64,000 nucleotides of DNA, from positions 62,001-126,000 of the forward strand of contig QPMI01000064.1 of assembly GCA_004431415.1 (NCBI GenBank), written 5' to 3'. The number at the start of each line of letters is the position of its first letter. Within the stretch, counting starts at the first letter, position 1. The notes beneath the pieces are model-generated. The model did not search any database, was not told the origin of the DNA, and saw nothing but the letters and a program-made list of their open reading frames with translations. Positions 42,901-52,587 of the stretch are shown one piece after another. This DNA is from Cyanophora paradoxa (taxonomy: Eukaryota; Glaucocystophyceae; Cyanophorales; Cyanophoraceae). The position numbers and the translations under genes are program-made.

Positions 42901-43299
42901 ATTTCCGTACCCCCTCGGCGCCCTCTTACCCCCCCCCCCTCCTGCAGGCATCTCTGGAATCATGGACAAGTACGCAACGGCGGAGTCGGAGCCCGCGGCT
43001 TCCTCCCAGGAGGTGTACTCTGCCTTTTCGGAGGCGCTGGCGCCCTCCCCCGCCGGCTGGGCCTACTCCCCCCTGGCGGACGAAGGTTCGAATCCGGGCG
43101 GGTCCGAGCTGTCCGAGGACGTACCCGCGGAGGGGTACGAGGGCGTGGTCCACGAACCCGGGTACCCCGGCGCCTCGGTGCGGCCGTACCCCCCTCTTCT
43201 CCTCTCCTGGGCGCCACTTACCCCCCCCCCCCCCCCCGACAGGAGGCGCCCCCTTTCAACTCCTCTAGTTACGGGGACGGGCAGATGGAGATGTACTAG
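30940..43299 (+). CDS. Giant low-complexity modular protein, about 50 exons, function unknown
   Basis: A phase-consistent exon chain runs from MAPERAASEAKSWSAPPSAS (30940) to QMEMY and TAG (43297-43299). By my count it encodes about 2,700 residues. Modules in order: acidic exon repeats (31099-31770); an Asp/Glu linker (31884-31977); one large exon (32340-34342) with a Gly/Ser/Tyr-rich domain (SYGSASYGGA) and then KSYAK and Lys/Ala repeats; Ala-rich helices (34409-34863); exons carrying D-D-F-E-E motifs (35041-38210); His/Asp/Lys-rich exons such as DDHHHDDHDDHGHDHDHDRG-like (36853-37062) and HEDKHEDKHGD (38509-38970); Lys/Ser-rich (about 40000-40275); a charged Ala/Glu/Arg coiled coil (41691-41992); poly-lysine KKKSKKKSKKKAKKK (42070-42313); and a Pro/Tyr C-terminus. 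No signal peptide, membrane helix or enzyme domain is visible. GC donors recur (for example 38817, 38968, 39113 and 39600). A nuclear or cytosolic scaffold, or a mineral/metal-associated matrix protein, are both possible. That it is one gene rests on the unbroken phase chain. Confidence 0.75.
31099..31660 (+). repeat. Tandem exon-plus-intron duplications
   Basis: Five consecutive exons begin AGA-GA and end GACGG or GAGGG before GT, each entering and leaving in phase 2, so any number can be added without shifting frame. The best copies (from about 31231, 31363 and 31496) encode DEKDAPDTGAGSDGADEKDG. Their introns are also near-identical (GGCCGGTGGCGCGCGCGGCG, then ACGCACCCGATGCTCATTCG). The unit is about 130-140 bases. 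A shortened sixth copy (about 31627) encodes DEKDTSDADGKDG. Confidence 0.88.
32520..33480 (+). repeat. Gly/Ser/Tyr-rich prion-like coding repeat
   Basis: Within the large exon of the giant gene, units such as GSASYGGASGGAYDAAGGSS and YGSASYGGAYGAAGGSGSSG recur irregularly, with tyrosine spaced every 4-10 residues and few charges. The composition resembles phase-separating FUS-type or structural silk-like domains. It ends with YGYKSGGYGYKSGGYG at about 33440-33485. Confidence 0.85.
33571..34210 (+). repeat. KSYAK and Lys/Ala tandem coding repeats
   Basis: Five KSYA units in a row (about 33577-33640) are followed by about four copies of a 37-40-residue repeat containing KSYAKSYAKAASKAASKAAK and then LAKLKVAKLISKTPV. 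Copies start near 33796, 33904, 34009 and 34111. DNA identity between copies is very high, indicating recent expansion or gene conversion. The product is strongly basic and helix-prone, with Lys-Ser-Tyr modules. Confidence 0.9.
35260..38205 (+). other. Recurring D-D-F-E-E acidic motif across many exons
   Basis: The same short motif returns in separate exons of the giant gene: NDFEE (about 35281), DDFEEE (about 35395), DDDDFVEE (about 35760), HDDFEEH (about 35908), DDDDFFEEE (about 36090), DDDEFDSYDFE (about 37245) and DDEDDFEEDE (about 38155). A related ADFEDL is at about 32395. Each sits near an exon end and is often followed by His/Lys. The spacing and context suggest a repeated docking or binding site, not random acidity. 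Confidence 0.75.
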
Positions 43300-44033
43300 T
43301 GCGCATTTCCCGCATCGATCCCGCAACAGTTAGATAGGATCAGTTAGCTATAGATTTCTCCCCGAGTAGTACTTTGGTCCTCGTGGACAGTGTCCTACGG
43401 TATTCTTTGAAATCTCGCTAGCCTCGTCTCGCACTGCGGCATGCGCAAGGCCCAGAACGCCGCACGTGCGCGTGCAGGCGTTTTGGAGTCCAGCCCCGAG
43501 TTCCCGGCCTGCATGGCCCGAGCGCGAGCTTGCGGCCGGCGCTCCGCCGAAATCGAACTTCGGAATGGGAATTCGGAGCGCGCGCGCGCGCGTCGACGTC
43601 GATGGTGCTGTGGCATCGACATCAATTTTGCATGCGCAAAGGCCGGCGCCGCACCCGAGCGCCAGCGCCTGCGCACACCAGCGCCGCGGCGGCCCCGGCC
43701 GGCCGCTGCGCACACGTGCACGTGCACCAGCGCCGCGCCGCGGCGGCCGGCCAGCGCCGGCTCGTTCACGTCACGCGGTCGAGTGTGGCACATTGAGCTG
43801 CAACTTCCTGCAAGCGGAATAGCGCTCTATAGCTAGATCTTGTGCGTGTGCGCACTTAAGCTTGTACACCTTTGCATGCCGCTTCGAGCGAACTGTACCC
43901 CGGCCCCTGCACTGGACCACTGGTGCCACTGGCCCCAATTTGCGGCGGCAGCGCACCCCGGCAGTGTCGCATTCTCGAACTGCAGCTGGTATCGCTCTTG
44001 CGCAGCAGCTAGTTGTGCCTGCAGCGCCGTCGG
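43300..44033. other. Intergenic region
   Basis: About 730 bases between two plus-strand genes. There are no supported exons; AT-richer DNA follows the stop, then GC-rich DNA with GTGCACGTGCAC-type palindromes. It should contain the promoter of the dehydrogenase gene. Confidence 0.45.
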
Positions 44034-46044
44034 ATGGCGGCGGCGCGCCTGCCGCGCGTGCTCGTCTCGCGCCCTTTCCGGTACGTGGACCCGCACGCGT
44101 ACCTGCGCGGACTGGCGGAGGTCACCGTCTGCCCGAACGGTGGGCCCGCCGCCGCCCCGGGCACGCCGCGCGCCGCTCCGCTCCGCGTTCTCACCTGCAG
44201 CCCTGCGCGTGCGCCGCAGGGACGCGCGCGGAGATCGAGGCGGGCATAAGAGATGCTGAGGGCTTCGTCGTGCGGCTAGCACGAGTCGGTGAGCGGCGGC
44301 GCCGGCGCCCGTCCGCAAATGCATTGCAGCAGTCGAAGCCGGCTGAAGTGACCGAGCCCCGCAGACGAGGCGCTGCTGGCGCAGGCACCCCGGCTCCAAG
44401 TCATCGCGAACCACGGGTGCGCATGAACCGCGCCGCTCGCGCCCCGGCCCCGCCGAAGCCGACCTGTGACCCGCCGATTCTGCCCGCGCCGCCGCGTGCG
44501 CCGCAGGGCCGGCTACGACAACATAGACGCCGAGGCGGCGACCAGGCGAGGCATCTGGGTCGCAAACGCGCGGTGGGTGCGGGGCGCCCCGCCGGGCCGG
44601 GCCTGCAGCCGCTCGCGCTAGCTGGCGCTCCTGCTCGGGCCGCGTCCTCATCGGACCGTATACGTCCGCGCAGGGACGTCGTGTCTCCAGCGACGGCGGA
44701 CATAACGATGGCCCTCTTGCTCTGCGTCATGCGGCGGGTGCCGGAGTGCTTGGGTCCGCTACAGCTAGAGGCTCCCCGCCGCGCGGGCGCGCGCTCGCCC
44801 CTGACGGCCGCCCGGCGGCCGGGGGCGCGCGCGCGCCGCAGAGACGGTTCGCGCGGGGAAATGGACGGGCTCGGACACGAAGGACGGGCTGGAGGCGAGG
44901 GACGTCACGGGGAAGGTCCGCCGCCGCCGCCCCGCCGCCCGCCGCTTCTTACTCTGTACCCCCCTCCTTCCCCCCCCGCGAACAAGACGCTGGGCATCGT
45001 GGGCCTGGGGAGCATCGGCCGCGCCGTCGCGCGGAGGGCCCGCGGCTTCGACATGCAGCTCCTCTACCACCAACGGAACAGGGTACCCCCCTCCCGCGTC
45101 GCGAACGACGTACCCCCCGCGAGCGGCGTACCCCCGCAGGTGTCCGAGGAGGAGGAGCGCGCCCTCGGCGTCGAGTACGCGAGCAAGGCGAGCCCGTACC
45201 CCTCTCGTTTACCCGTAGCCCCTAGGCCTCCCCGCTCAAAACATCCCCCCCCCCCCCCCTCCCCTCCAGGATGACCTGCTTCAGCGGTCGGACGTCGTTT
45301 CGCTGCACGTACCCCTCACGCCCGAGACGCGGCACCTCCTCTCGGACCGCGAGTTCGAGATCATGCGCGTAACCCCCCGACTTCGCCCCCCCCCCGCCTC
45401 ACCCGTACCCCCAGGAAGCCCGGGGCGGTGCTGGTGAACACGGCGCGGGGCGCGGTCGTCCACGAGGAGGCCCTCGTCCGCGCCCTCGAGTCCGGCCGCC
45501 TCGCCGGTACCCCCCCCCCTTGCAGCCCCAGTAAATCGCGTACCCCCTGACTCCTCCCAGGGGCGGGCCTGGACGTGACAGAGGAGGAGCCGAGGGTGCA
45601 CCCGGGGCTGCTGGCGGCCCTGGGCCGCAACGTCGTCGTACTCCCCCACGGTGCGAAGACCGCGAGGCTGCGGGGCTAGCCGCAGGCCTGCGGAGGGCCC
45701 GTTGTCCCTAAATCTGGGCATGGCGGGACCGGATCGGAGCTAACCTGACGCAACTCCCCTCCGGATCCTGCGCAGTGGGCGTCGCGACGCGGGTGCGCCG
45801 CCCCCCGGCGGGGCCCTCGAGCCTCTCTTGCCTCTACCCCCCTCCTCCCCCCGCCTTCCCCTCTGTCTCGCTCGTTCGGCGACTCTCTTGAGCTTCGCCC
45901 GCGCAGGAGACGAAGGAGGCGCTGGAGCGCGTCTGCCTCGACAACGTCGCCGCCGTCCTCCGCGGCCGCCCGCCCCTCACCCCCGTCAACGCCCCCGCAG
46001 TGCCCGCACCCGCCGCCGATCGCGAAGCAGAGCCGGGCCCGTAG
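44034..46044 (+). CDS. D-isomer 2-hydroxyacid dehydrogenase (glyoxylate/hydroxypyruvate reductase-like), 13 exons
   Basis: Thirteen exons (44034-44139 through 45907-46044) sum to 1023 bases, or 340 residues, the normal size. The start [17 protein letters not shown] is the first ATG of the frame. Family landmarks are [14 protein letters not shown] with [35 protein letters not shown], the NAD(P)-binding loop [20 protein letters not shown] (44987-45082), [34 protein letters not shown] with the catalytic Arg, [16 protein letters not shown] with the catalytic Glu, and VVVLPHVGVATRET with the catalytic His. The His exon is followed by a 17-base microexon (45776-45792). The intron at 45187 uses a GC donor (AGCAAG then GCGAGC). 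The enzyme likely reduces glyoxylate or hydroxypyruvate with NAD(P)H, which suits photorespiration. The exact substrate cannot be read from sequence. No C-terminal SKL-type peroxisome signal is present. Confidence 0.94.
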
Positions 46045-46532
46045 CTTTATCAGCCTTTCTATATGGCGCACGGCCTCAGCAGCACGTGCACACGCTGCAC
46101 AGCTGCCACAGGCTCACAGGCTCGGGAGACACAGCAGCCCGCCGGGCCGGCGGCGCGGCTCATTAGTCCTCCCGTCAAATCGCTGTTCATTGGCCCTTGC
46201 ACTTCGGAAGCATATGCATCCATGCCAAATGGCCGCGGCCGACATTCGTTAATGCCTCGGAGGAGTCGGAGCCTCCGAGCTCTTAGGAGCCTTCGCGATC
46301 GAGTTGTATCATGAATCATGATCAACTTGATGAGCTTGCCAAGTTAACGACGAACTTAACGTTGCAATTGCATCGACATATCGATCATGCATCACGGTAG
46401 GCTGTAGGCTGTACCCGTGTACCGGGTTGCTCTGCTCAGCTTCACGATCAGCTCAGCGGCTACAGCCTACAGCGTCGACGTCAGCCTTCAGCTTGCAGCG
46501 TTCTTGAGTTTCAGCTTCAGCCCGCGCGCGCC
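46045..46532. other. Intergenic region
   Basis: This lies between the dehydrogenase stop and the tentative start of the cysteine-rich gene. It includes ATCATGATTCATGATC near 46309 and other palindromes. Part of it (about 46417-46520) could be a first exon with a signal peptide for the next gene, but I could not prove a join. Confidence 0.35.
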
Positions 46533-49500
46533 ATGTCGTCCGCTGCCTGCTACACGACGCGCGGTGCGTGGCGCCGCGCGCGCGCCGCGCCGCCGCCCGG
46601 ACGTCGGCGTTCGCTCGCTCTAGATCTACTCGGCGAGCTCGCGTAAGACATGGCCAGGATGGCCTAGTGGCGGCCTCTCTCCGCTCGGCCTCTTTACTAT
46701 CGGAGTACTAGTTCGAGCCTCGGAGCTCTGCGATTGCAAGTGGAAGCTTGCTGCGGCCTCTAACTCTGAGCGGGCATGCGAATCGAAGATGCAGCTGAAG
46801 TCCACGTGGCTAGCTATAGCTTTTAGACTCCGAGGCTCGGCTGCCGCGTGTGCGCAGTGCGCACGGCCGCGGCTGACTCGGGCGTGGCGCCGCGCGGCAG
46901 ACTGCTCGGGGACCCCAGCGCTCACGTCCTCCGACCCGTGCGCCGCCGCCCGCCCGCGCCGGCCGCCGCCGCCGCCGCCGCGCGCCAGTGGCGCCTTCCG
47001 GCGCTAGCGCTCCGCCACGGACAACTGACGGGGCGCTCATCGGCGCTGACCGTACAGAGCATCCACGGTGCGAACGCGCGTCCTTCGAAAAACACGAATT
47101 CCGCGAGACTTGCACACGGGCGCCGGCTGAAGTGAAGGCCTCTCGCAGGATGCAGTGGCGTTCTGCTCGAAGCAGGGGTACAACTCCGGGAAGGCCTACG
47201 GCAGCGACGTATGCGTCCAGGTGCTGCGCCCCTCCCTCCCGCAGGCTGTCGGCGCCCTCCCCCTTCCCCCCCCCCCCCCCCCCACCCGCCTCCCCCCCCC
47301 CCCTCCCCGCCCGGAGCGTGCGGACCCAGTCGGGGAGCTCGAGCGGTCCCCCCCTCCTCCGCCACCACCCTTCGCCCAGCCCCTGAACCCACCCCCTCGC
47401 CCCGCCCCCCTTCCCTCCCCCCCCCCCCCCCCTTCAACCCCTGCTTTCCCTCTCCGCCTCGTGGGTTTTTCCTCCCCCCCCTTCCCCCTACGCTCCTCCG
47501 GATCTAGATCTCCCCCTGCCGGGCCCCCGGGTCCGGTCCCCTTCCTCGCCTCCTTCAATTTCACTCCGCTATGCACGCACGCGCAGACGAAGCTGCAGTG
47601 CTTCACGACCCGCGACTGCTCCGGCGTCCCCAAGGGACCCGACACCACCGCCCTGACCACTTAGTGCGCCCTGCTCCGACTCCAATCTAGGGCGCGTGCA
47701 ATCGCTGTGACGCTGCGCAGCCGGACCGCGGGCGACACGGACTACACGGCCTTCTCCCGGTGCCCCACCGGCAGCGTCGCTTACAAGGTGCGGCGGCGGC
47801 ACTCTAGATCTCCTTCCCCCCGGAACAGCGCGCCGCCGCCGCGACTCAACTTCGAATTCGAACCGTCGAACCGCTTTGATCTGCAGGACGCCGGCTCCTC
47901 GGTTTGCAAGCCGACGGCGGGTGTCCAGTGCATGATGAACCTGACCTGCACGCACCCCTACGCCGCCAACCTCTCCCGAGACGTGTGAGCCGGGCCAAAG
48001 TCCGAAGCTTCGACCCGCGCACCTCTGACGAGAGGGAGGGCGCAGGGGCGCGTGCCTGGCTGCCACTGGCACGAACTATTCAGGGCCCCCGATCGTCGCG
48101 GTCCGCTATGATAAATTCTCGAATTTCAGATGTCGTTCCGTTCTAAAGCCTGACCCTTGGGCTTCGACGGGAATTGAAGGTCCTGGACAACCAGGACATG
48201 ACCTGCCGCCCCATCTTCCGGTGCTACACCAACGCCGACTGCACGGGGGACAACACCTTCACGGGAATCGTGCCGCCCGTGTAAATAACTTCTTCATTTA
48301 TAGCTATGAGGCTCGGCTCTGAGTGCCTCTGGCGGCGCAGAGGGGCCGACATCGTGAAGGCGTGCGGCGTGAGCGCCGTCTCGGGCGCCCCGGCGCAGAG
48401 CTTTGCGGACGCCGCATCGGGCCGCTGCGTCAAGTTCACTGACGCGTTCGCCCAGTGCTACGCCAGGTGAAGACGAAGAAGACATTTATACTTGATAATT
48501 GTAACATAAATTCGTGTTCTAAGCCGCTCGAACCTTGACTTCAGCCACAACTGCTCGGACTCGGCGCCGTTCGCCTTTGGAACGACGACCGACCCGTGAG
48601 CGCGCGCGCCCGGCCTCGAACCCCTTCAAACGTCTTACTTCCGGGCACGCGGCAGGTCGAGCTGCCCCGCGGGGGCCCTCGGGGGATTCAAGGCCGGCGC
48701 CACGGCCGCCGCCTGCCGGCCCCTCGCCAACCTTTACCGGGCCGGATCCACGTGCGCAATCATAACTTCGTCCCCAAACTCAGATCTGACCGCGCGGCTT
48801 CGGTCCGCGCAGGTGGCAGCCGGCGACGCTGGACGCGGCCGGCAACCTCCTCGTCCCCTACGACGCCCAGGCCGCCACGGTCGCCGTCGTGAAGGCGGGC
48901 GACGGGACAGCGGCGCACGAGTTCTCCGGCGCGCTGCCGGCGGGGGCGGCCGTCCCGGCGAGCCCCGCCTGGCGGGTCGGCGTGACCTACCAGGCCTTCA
49001 AGAACTCGACCTGCTCCAGTACCTCGGCGGTGCGGCGCGCGGGCGGGCCGGGGCCGGGGGGCTCGCCGACTGGGAAGATTTAAAAGAAGAGCCCTTCCCG
49101 TGCCGCGGCTCCTGGGTTGACGTTGTTTGTGGTCCCGGCAGGTTCTGAACCCGAACACCCAAACGAACAGCTTCCCCTCCCTCTCCGAGTGCGCAGCTGT
49201 ACCCCCCGCCCCCCGGGCCCGCCCTTGCTTCAGACTTGCGCCGTGCACTCGAGCTCACGCTGTGTACCTCTCTGGCACGCAGCGTCAAGGCCAAGAGCGG
49301 TGGGATATTCATAGTCTGAGCGTCGGATACTCGTGATTCAGGAACTCATTTACACGCCCCCGGCCCGGCCCGCAGGAACGCACTACAAGGCGGTGACGAC
49401 GGCCAAGCTGGTGGACTCCGCCACGGGCGAGGCGGCGGCGACGCTGCTGGAGGGCCAAGTCGGGGCCTGCACCGCCCTCCCCAGCGGCGTCCGGCGCCTC

Positions 49501-49776
49501 GACGAGGAGCCCCAGGCGCGCCGAGCCCCCCTCCGCCCCCTCTCTAAATTCAAGTCTGAATGACGGCCCCGCAGACCGCCGAGGAGGAGGAGGCGGGACC
49601 AGAGGCGGAGGGGGAGGCGGGGGCGGAGGACGAGCTGCTGCTGCTGCTGGCCGGCTTCGAGCTGAACTTGGAGGCGCGTTTCTATTTCAAAATTCTAAAT
49701 CTGGTCGTTACTCTGGCGTTGAACCAATCTTTAGAATCTGGACGCGATGGTGGACATGGCCATGGGCGATGCCTGA
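46533..49776 (+). CDS. Cysteine-rich, probably secreted protein with C-x-T-x-x-x-C-S-G repeats
   Basis: Supported exons include FCSKQGYNSGKAYGSDVCVQ (47149-47220), TKLQCFTTRDCSGVPKGPDT (47587-47663), DYTAFSRCPTGSVAYK (47721-47787), DAGSSVCKPTAGVQCMMNLT (47887-47982), MTCRPIFRCYTNADCTGDNT (48180-48278), CVKFTDAFAQCYAR, HNCSDSAPFAFGTTTDP, SSCPAGALGGFKAGATAAAC (about 48654-48752), a long exon with LDAAGNLLVPYDAQAATVAV (about 48813-49030), and a 17-base exon VKAKS (about 49282). The last part is THYKAVTTAKLVDSATGEAA, then an acidic/Leu-rich stretch (DELLLLLAGFELN) and a terminal exon with TGA at 49774-49776. The CFTTRDCSG, CYTNADCTG and (tentatively, at the 5' end) CYTTHCSG units define a repeat. 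The even cysteine pattern suggests disulphides and secretion. The true start and signal peptide are uncertain (ATG at 46533 is tentative). I recognise no named family. Confidence 0.62.
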
Positions 49777-49892
49777 ATTCAATTAAAAAGGTGCGTTTCT
49801 AATTATACATTCTAGCCGTTACTCTGGCACCGAACCGATCGTCAGGATCTGGAGGCTATGGTGGCCCTGGGCGATGCTATGGTGGCCTGAGG
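49680..49892 (+). repeat. Tandemly duplicated terminal exon
   Basis: After the exon ending FELNLE (GC donor GCGCGTTTC) there are two consecutive homologous blocks. Each has an intron-like stretch (GTTACTCTGGC, then an AG) and a short exon with a stop: LDAMVDMAMGDA ending at 49776, and LEAMVALGDAMVA ending at about 49888. The second copy of the locus has only one (stop at 59067-59069). The two could serve as alternative 3' ends. Confidence 0.6.
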
Positions 49893-50253
49893 CGATGCTT
49901 GAATTCAATAGTTAATTTATAGCTCTGGATCTGATCGGGAGCGTGCGTGGTCTGATGGGATGCTGTACATTTGAATGTCGGCTCCCCTTTTCGCAGCTTG
50001 CAATCATCTCTCGCCGCTGAAATGGGGGGGGGGGGGGAGGGGGGGGAGGGGGGGAAGGGGAGGGGAGTGGGGGAGAGAGGGGGGGTACTGCTCGAGCTCT
50101 CCTTTTCCCAATTTGCAAGGCCGATATCGATACTAGGGAGGGCGAACTCGCTGATCGCGGCCGAATGCCGGCGCGAACTGACTGCACATGCCGCATGCAC
50201 TCCGGCTGAACTAAAAAGCGAGAGCTGACCTCAGCCACGAGGCCGGCCCGAGC
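49893..50253. other. Convergent intergenic region with a G-rich block
   Basis: This lies between the cysteine-rich gene (plus) and the TPR gene (minus). It contains a G-run block at about 50024-50095 ending in GTACTGCTCGAGCTCTCC. The same sequence marks the insertion boundary in copy 2. Confidence 0.6.
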
Positions 50254-52536
50254 TAGCCCGAGGCCTCCGAGGCCTTAAGGGCGGCCACGGACTCCTGGAG
50301 ACGGGCGCGGACGGCGCGGATGCGGCCGCTGTCCTCAGGGAAGTGCTCCGGGAACCGGGCGTACGCCTGCGCATGCTCATGATAAGGGCCCGGACTACGC
50401 CTCAATCAAGGCTCGCTCGCTCGCGATCATCGGATCGAAATTGAAGGCTAGGCCCTGAGGGGGGCGGGGGGAGGCGCCTCGAGGCACTTGTGGAGGGCGG
50501 CAACCGCGCCCTTGTGCTCGCCCGTCGCCGCCAGAATGTCGCCGTAGCACCTGCAAGGGGCGACCCGGCGGCTCGGCGGCTCGGCGGCCCGCGGGGCGAT
50601 CGCGGGGCGAAGCGTCGTCTGAGGCACCAGAGGACGTGGGCGACCTGAGGCGTCGTCTGCCCCGGGTCCGCCGCCTGCCCGGGCGTCAGCTGCAGGCCTC
50701 CCGCGGAGCTATAGTTAGCTAGGCCTAGGGCGGGGCGGGGCGGGGCGCCTTCATGACGAAGCTGACGAGCTTGAGGGTGCGCAGCAGGTCGGCTGCTGCC
50801 ATATGCCTCGGGCCATCCAGCTCGGAATTGCGCTGCCGCAGCCTGCCCCCCGGCCCCCGGCCCCCGCCGCGCTCATGACCAGAGCGGCCCCAGCGCTAGG
50901 GTGGCCCGGGGCGGGCCGGGGCGGGGCGAGGGGCGCACCAGATCTTGGAGATGTTGAAGCCGTCCGCGTCCCTGCGCGACGCGTAGCATTAAACTCGAAT
51001 TCGGAACACAGCACAAATGAAGGCCGCGGTACCGGTCGCGGGGCCGGCGCCGCACAGGACCGGAACCCGGGAAAGTTTTAAAAGAGTATCGATTTGAACA
51101 GAGTTAATAGGGTATCGGGGCGTACCCGTAGGCGTGGAGGCGCTCGGAACGGATGTACTCGACCATGCGGCGGTACTGCTGGAACGCCGCCGTTATCCGC
51201 CCTGCGTGCGCGCGGGCCCGCTTCAGCTCGCGCCCGTCGGCCTGTGCAGCGCCGCCTCGGGTCCCGTGGGGCCCGGGCGCACTTGCGCGGAAGAGGACGT
51301 AGACGAGGCTCTGCGAGGCGGAGCGGGGCGCCTCAGGCCGAGGAGGAGGGGGGGGGGGTGGGGACTTCGGAAGGAGGAGGGGAGGGGGGGAGGAGGGGGG
51401 GGAGAGAGCAGCTGCAGCTGCAGGGCGGGGGCCGGGCGACTCGGGGGCGGGGAGAGGGCCGGAGAGGGGAATGGGGATGGGGTGGGGAAGGGAGGAGGAG
51501 GGGGGGGGAGGGGGGGGGGGAAGGGGGAAGGGGGAGGGGGGTTGCGGACGGCGTGGAGGCGGACGATCTTCTGGCGGAGGGGCACGCGCATCGCCTCGAG
51601 CACGGCGAGGCTCCGCTGCGCGAGGGCCACCGCCGCATCCCACCGCTTCCCCTGGCTCGCCCGCACGACTGCACCCGCGGACGCACGTGCACGGCCAGCC
51701 GCCCACGTGAACCTTCGGCCACCGCCGGCGCGCGGTGGCGGCAGGCCTAGGTGCGCATGCGCATGCGCACACTCGCTCATGTGGGCGTCCACCTCTACCA
51801 TGCGGTCGTCGTCCGTCTCCGTGTACCAGTACCTGCCGCCGCGCGCGTTAACGTTGCGGGCGTGATCATGAGGCATGCGCAGTTGCAATCGCGGGCGAGC
51901 CCCGGCGGCCGCAGGCCGGGCGTCCGCGAGCTCGAGCGGCCCAAGCAATCGCATGTTCAGCAACGCTGCGCGGGCGCGCGGGGGGCGGACATGCGGTCGA
52001 TGAAGTGGTCGGCCATGTCGAGCCGGTCTGTATAGAGGTGCACTGAGGCCAGGAACCGCAGCACCCGCGCCTGCTCGCCCCAGCGCGCCCGCTCACTGAG
52101 TCAGCGGGGGGCGGGGGCGGGGGCGGGATCGGGGGCGGGGTTGGTGGTGCCTCGAGGCGGGACGGGGAGAGGCCGGCTTTCAGGAGGAGGCTCCACGCCG
52201 CAAAGAGCGGCTCCGCGCAGTCCTCCGGCCGCTATACCCCCGCCCGCGGCCGCGGTTCGGCGGTCAGCACCGGCGCGGGCCCCAACCCCTCTCCAAAGTG
52301 CCTGCGCTAGCGCTGCAACCTCCGGATCCGCGACCATCCCTTCCCTCCCTCCCCGAGGCGGGCTGCAGGCGTATATACGTAGGGCGAGTCCTGCACCTTC
52401 TCGCAGAAGGCGATGCAGGCCTGAAGGAACAGCGCCTCGAACTGCAGCTCCGGCGCCGCGTTCGCCCAGTCCGCCCCGATCCGCAGCGCCTTCGTCGCCA
52501 GCTGCCCCGGCCCGCAGCCTCGCCGGCAATGCAGAA

Positions 52537-52587
<51 letters not shown>

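Noticed and set aside
41590-43299. 569-codon open frame in a second frame over the Lys-rich exons
   Set aside because: It ignores clear splice signals and breaks the coiled-coil and poly-Lys frame that connects to adjacent exons.
46648-46740. tRNA-like box A (TGGCCTAGTGG) and box B-like (GTTCGAGCC)
   Set aside because: Spacing is plausible, but the acceptor strands do not pair and the T-arm stem around TTCGAGC matches at only about three of five positions, so no cloverleaf can be supported.
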